Assembly (NCBI GenBank): GCA_009778655.1
Contig: WRFZ01000179.1
Coordinates: forward strand, 1 to 64,000
Length of the DNA stretch: 64,000 nt
Source: Candidatus Azobacteroides sp.
GTDB taxonomy: Bacteria; Bacteroidota; Bacteroidia; Bacteroidales; Azobacteroidaceae
Direction: 5' to 3'
Each line of letters begins with the position of its first letter. Position 1 is the first letter of the stretch. The notes beneath the pieces are model-generated. The model made no database searches. It was not told the origin of the DNA and saw only the letters and a list, made by a program, of their open reading frames with translations. The translations under genes were made by a program, and so were the position numbers. Shown in pieces: positions 62,898 through 64,000 of the stretch.

Positions 62898-64000
62898 TTA
62901 CGGATTCGGAAAATGCGAGCCGAAACTCGGATTCCCGCCCGCTCCGTACATATTCATGGTCATTGCATTAAGCAAACGATTGTAAACGCCGTTGAGGGCG
63001 TGCAATTGTTGCGCCATTTTCTCGGTTTCGCTCCGAAATACCGAACTGTCAACGATGGAACCTTCATACAAATCTTTAATTCGCATCAAACCGGCATTGA
63101 TCCGTTCAATTGCATCAATTTGCGAGCTGATGCTCTTCAACTGAATCTCATAGATAGTGTTTAATCCTTGAATATTACGGTTCAATGATTCCATCTGATG
63201 CACGTATCCGCGCGACGACTGGTTGATGCCGTCGGAGTTGTCCGTAATACTTTTATACGAGTTAAGCAGAACGTCGGAGACATCGGTGAGGCTGTTCGTT
63301 ACCGTACTGAATTTCTGCATGTTTTCCGACATTTCCGTCAATTGATCCAAGTATTGTTGAGTAGCATTCGTCATCTCGGCCATTTTGGACAGTTGGTCGG
63401 CGGCGGCAGCCATTTTCTTAATACTTGCCGTCAAGGCATTACTGTCTTCCTCCGAAATTTCCACTGCATTAGGAATCCCAAATGATTGGCGCACCTGTCT
63501 GGGAGTCATTGCTCCTACCGCCTCGGTAGCGTTTTTCGGTTCTTGAGGCGCCGAACTTCCGCCGAAGCCGCCCCCGCTAAAGCCACCGAAACTACCGCCT
63601 CCGATAATAATCGGACCGGAACCTGTTCCTCCTTTACCGCCGCTTGCCGCCGCACCGGGTTGCATAGCGGTTTCACCGACTTTTCCTCCTCCGATTACGA
63701 CCGAACCGCTTCCTCCCCCGCCATTACCAAATGCAGGGCGATCGTTTGTATCGTTCGTTTCTAAAACCGGAAATACCCAATCCCATCGCCACTCACGTAT
63801 CGGTTGATCAAACGCAGAAATAGTGAATACTATGGCTTCTACTATAAAACCGACATATAGTAAGGTATTACCCAAACCATTGGGCCAGTGCATCAATTTT
63901 GCCAAAACGCCGATAACAATTACGGCGGCGCCTAAGCTGTAAAATATTTGGAAAAAACGTTTTCCCTGTTCGCCGGATAAAAATTTTTCGACGATATTTT
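62898..64000 (-). CDS. gldL: T9SS/gliding motility protein GldL (PorL), 5' end beyond window
   Basis: Cytoplasmic-membrane motor subunit partnering GldM. The frame continues to the window edge: 31 further residues before 63905 (FLSGEQGKRFFQIFYSLGAA) match the first GldL helix. The TTG at 63903-63905 is therefore internal, and the true start lies beyond 64000. Two helices (GAAVIVIGVLAKLMHW and LLYVGFIVEAIVFTISAF) contain the membrane Glu in VEAI, the expected proton-pathway residue. A Gly-rich linker of about 65 residues with GGGG runs follows, then a long coiled-coil cytoplasmic domain. gldK would be expected upstream. Confidence 0.92.
   Translation of the reverse strand, partial: NIVEKFLSGEQGKRFFQIFYSLGAAVIVIGVLAKLMHWPNGLGNTLLYVGFIVEAIVFTISAFDQPIREWRWDWVFPVLETNDTNDRPAFGNGGGGSGSVVIGGGKVGETAMQPGAAASGGKGGTGSGPIIIGGGSFGGFSGGGFGGSSAPQEPKNATEAVGAMTPRQVRQSFGIPNAVEISEEDSNALTASIKKMAAAADQLSKMAEMTNATQQYLDQLTEMSENMQKFSTVTNSLTDVSDVLLNSYKSITDNSDGINQSSRGYVHQMESLNRNIQGLNTIYEIQLKSISSQIDAIERINAGLMRIKDLYEGSIVDSSVFRSETEKMAQQLHALNGVYNRLLNAMTMNMYGAGGNPSFGSHFPNP

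Noticed and set aside
63898-63905. Start of gldL at the TTG at 63903-63905
   Set aside because: The frame continues upstream with residues matching the first GldL helix, so the gene is cut by the window end rather than starting here.
1-64000. tRNA or rRNA genes
   Set aside because: No cloverleaf-type conserved words (such as GGTTCRANNC with matching acceptor stems) or rRNA segments were noticed in the intergenic regions. A dedicated covariance search would be needed to be certain.

Overview
The window looks like chromosome from a member of the Bacteroidota, most likely order Bacteroidales. Evidence: type IX secretion / gliding genes gldL-gldM-gldN at the right end; three proteins with T9SS-type C-terminal sorting domains; DUF2723 and DUF3078 family proteins; and promoters matching the Bacteroidota pattern TTTG-N19-21-TAnnTTTG, with full matches upstream of 9116, rimP and the 86-aa gene at 48515. 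I saw no tRNA, rRNA or CRISPR array.

Layout. 1-900: a deleted IS982-family insertion sequence. 1003-2076: lpxH and a SufT-like DUF59 gene. 2269-8976: a three-gene RND efflux operon (adaptor, pump, TolC) followed by aroA. 9116-12321: a fimbrillin-like lipoprotein, radC, efp and an MNT/HEPN gene pair. 12322-18995 (minus): rimP-nusA-infB-cvpA-sufB. 19233-23201: a large DUF2723 membrane protein and a polysaccharide deacetylase. 23437-26254: three exported proteins, two with T9SS sorting domains and near-identical leaders.

26593-42371 is the most distinctive region: about 16 kb on one strand that reads as a self-contained nitrate-reduction module. It holds two NarK-type transporters; a five-gene redox complex (NarI-like cytochrome b, Nas/Nap-lineage molybdopterin subunit without a signal peptide, four-cluster ferredoxin subunit, Tat-signal Rieske protein, 90-aa membrane protein); molybdenum cofactor genes moaA, moeA, a solo ModE-type DNA-binding domain, mobA, moaD, moaE and fused moaCB; and molybdate uptake genes modA, modB, modC with an outer-membrane porin gene between modA and modB. 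The absence of an export signal on the catalytic subunit, together with two nitrate importers, suggests cytoplasmic nitrate reduction. The composition is neither NarGHI nor Nap, and is my main candidate for a little-described system.

42470-63905+: ychF, a DUF3078 barrel, a cyclophilin, tadA, a YgbA-like NO-associated protein, an SDR epimerase, a TrpB2-type enzyme, a nitroreductase, a PIF1-like helicase, a tricorn-like protease, a DUF362 ferredoxin, a KdsD-like SIS isomerase, an M16 peptidase, a T9SS cargo protein, paired short ChrA subunits, then gldN, gldM and gldL (gldL runs off the window).

A recurring oddity is intergenic heptanucleotide tandem repeats (AATTATR or AACTNNN units) at four gene junctions, several of which supply start or stop codons.
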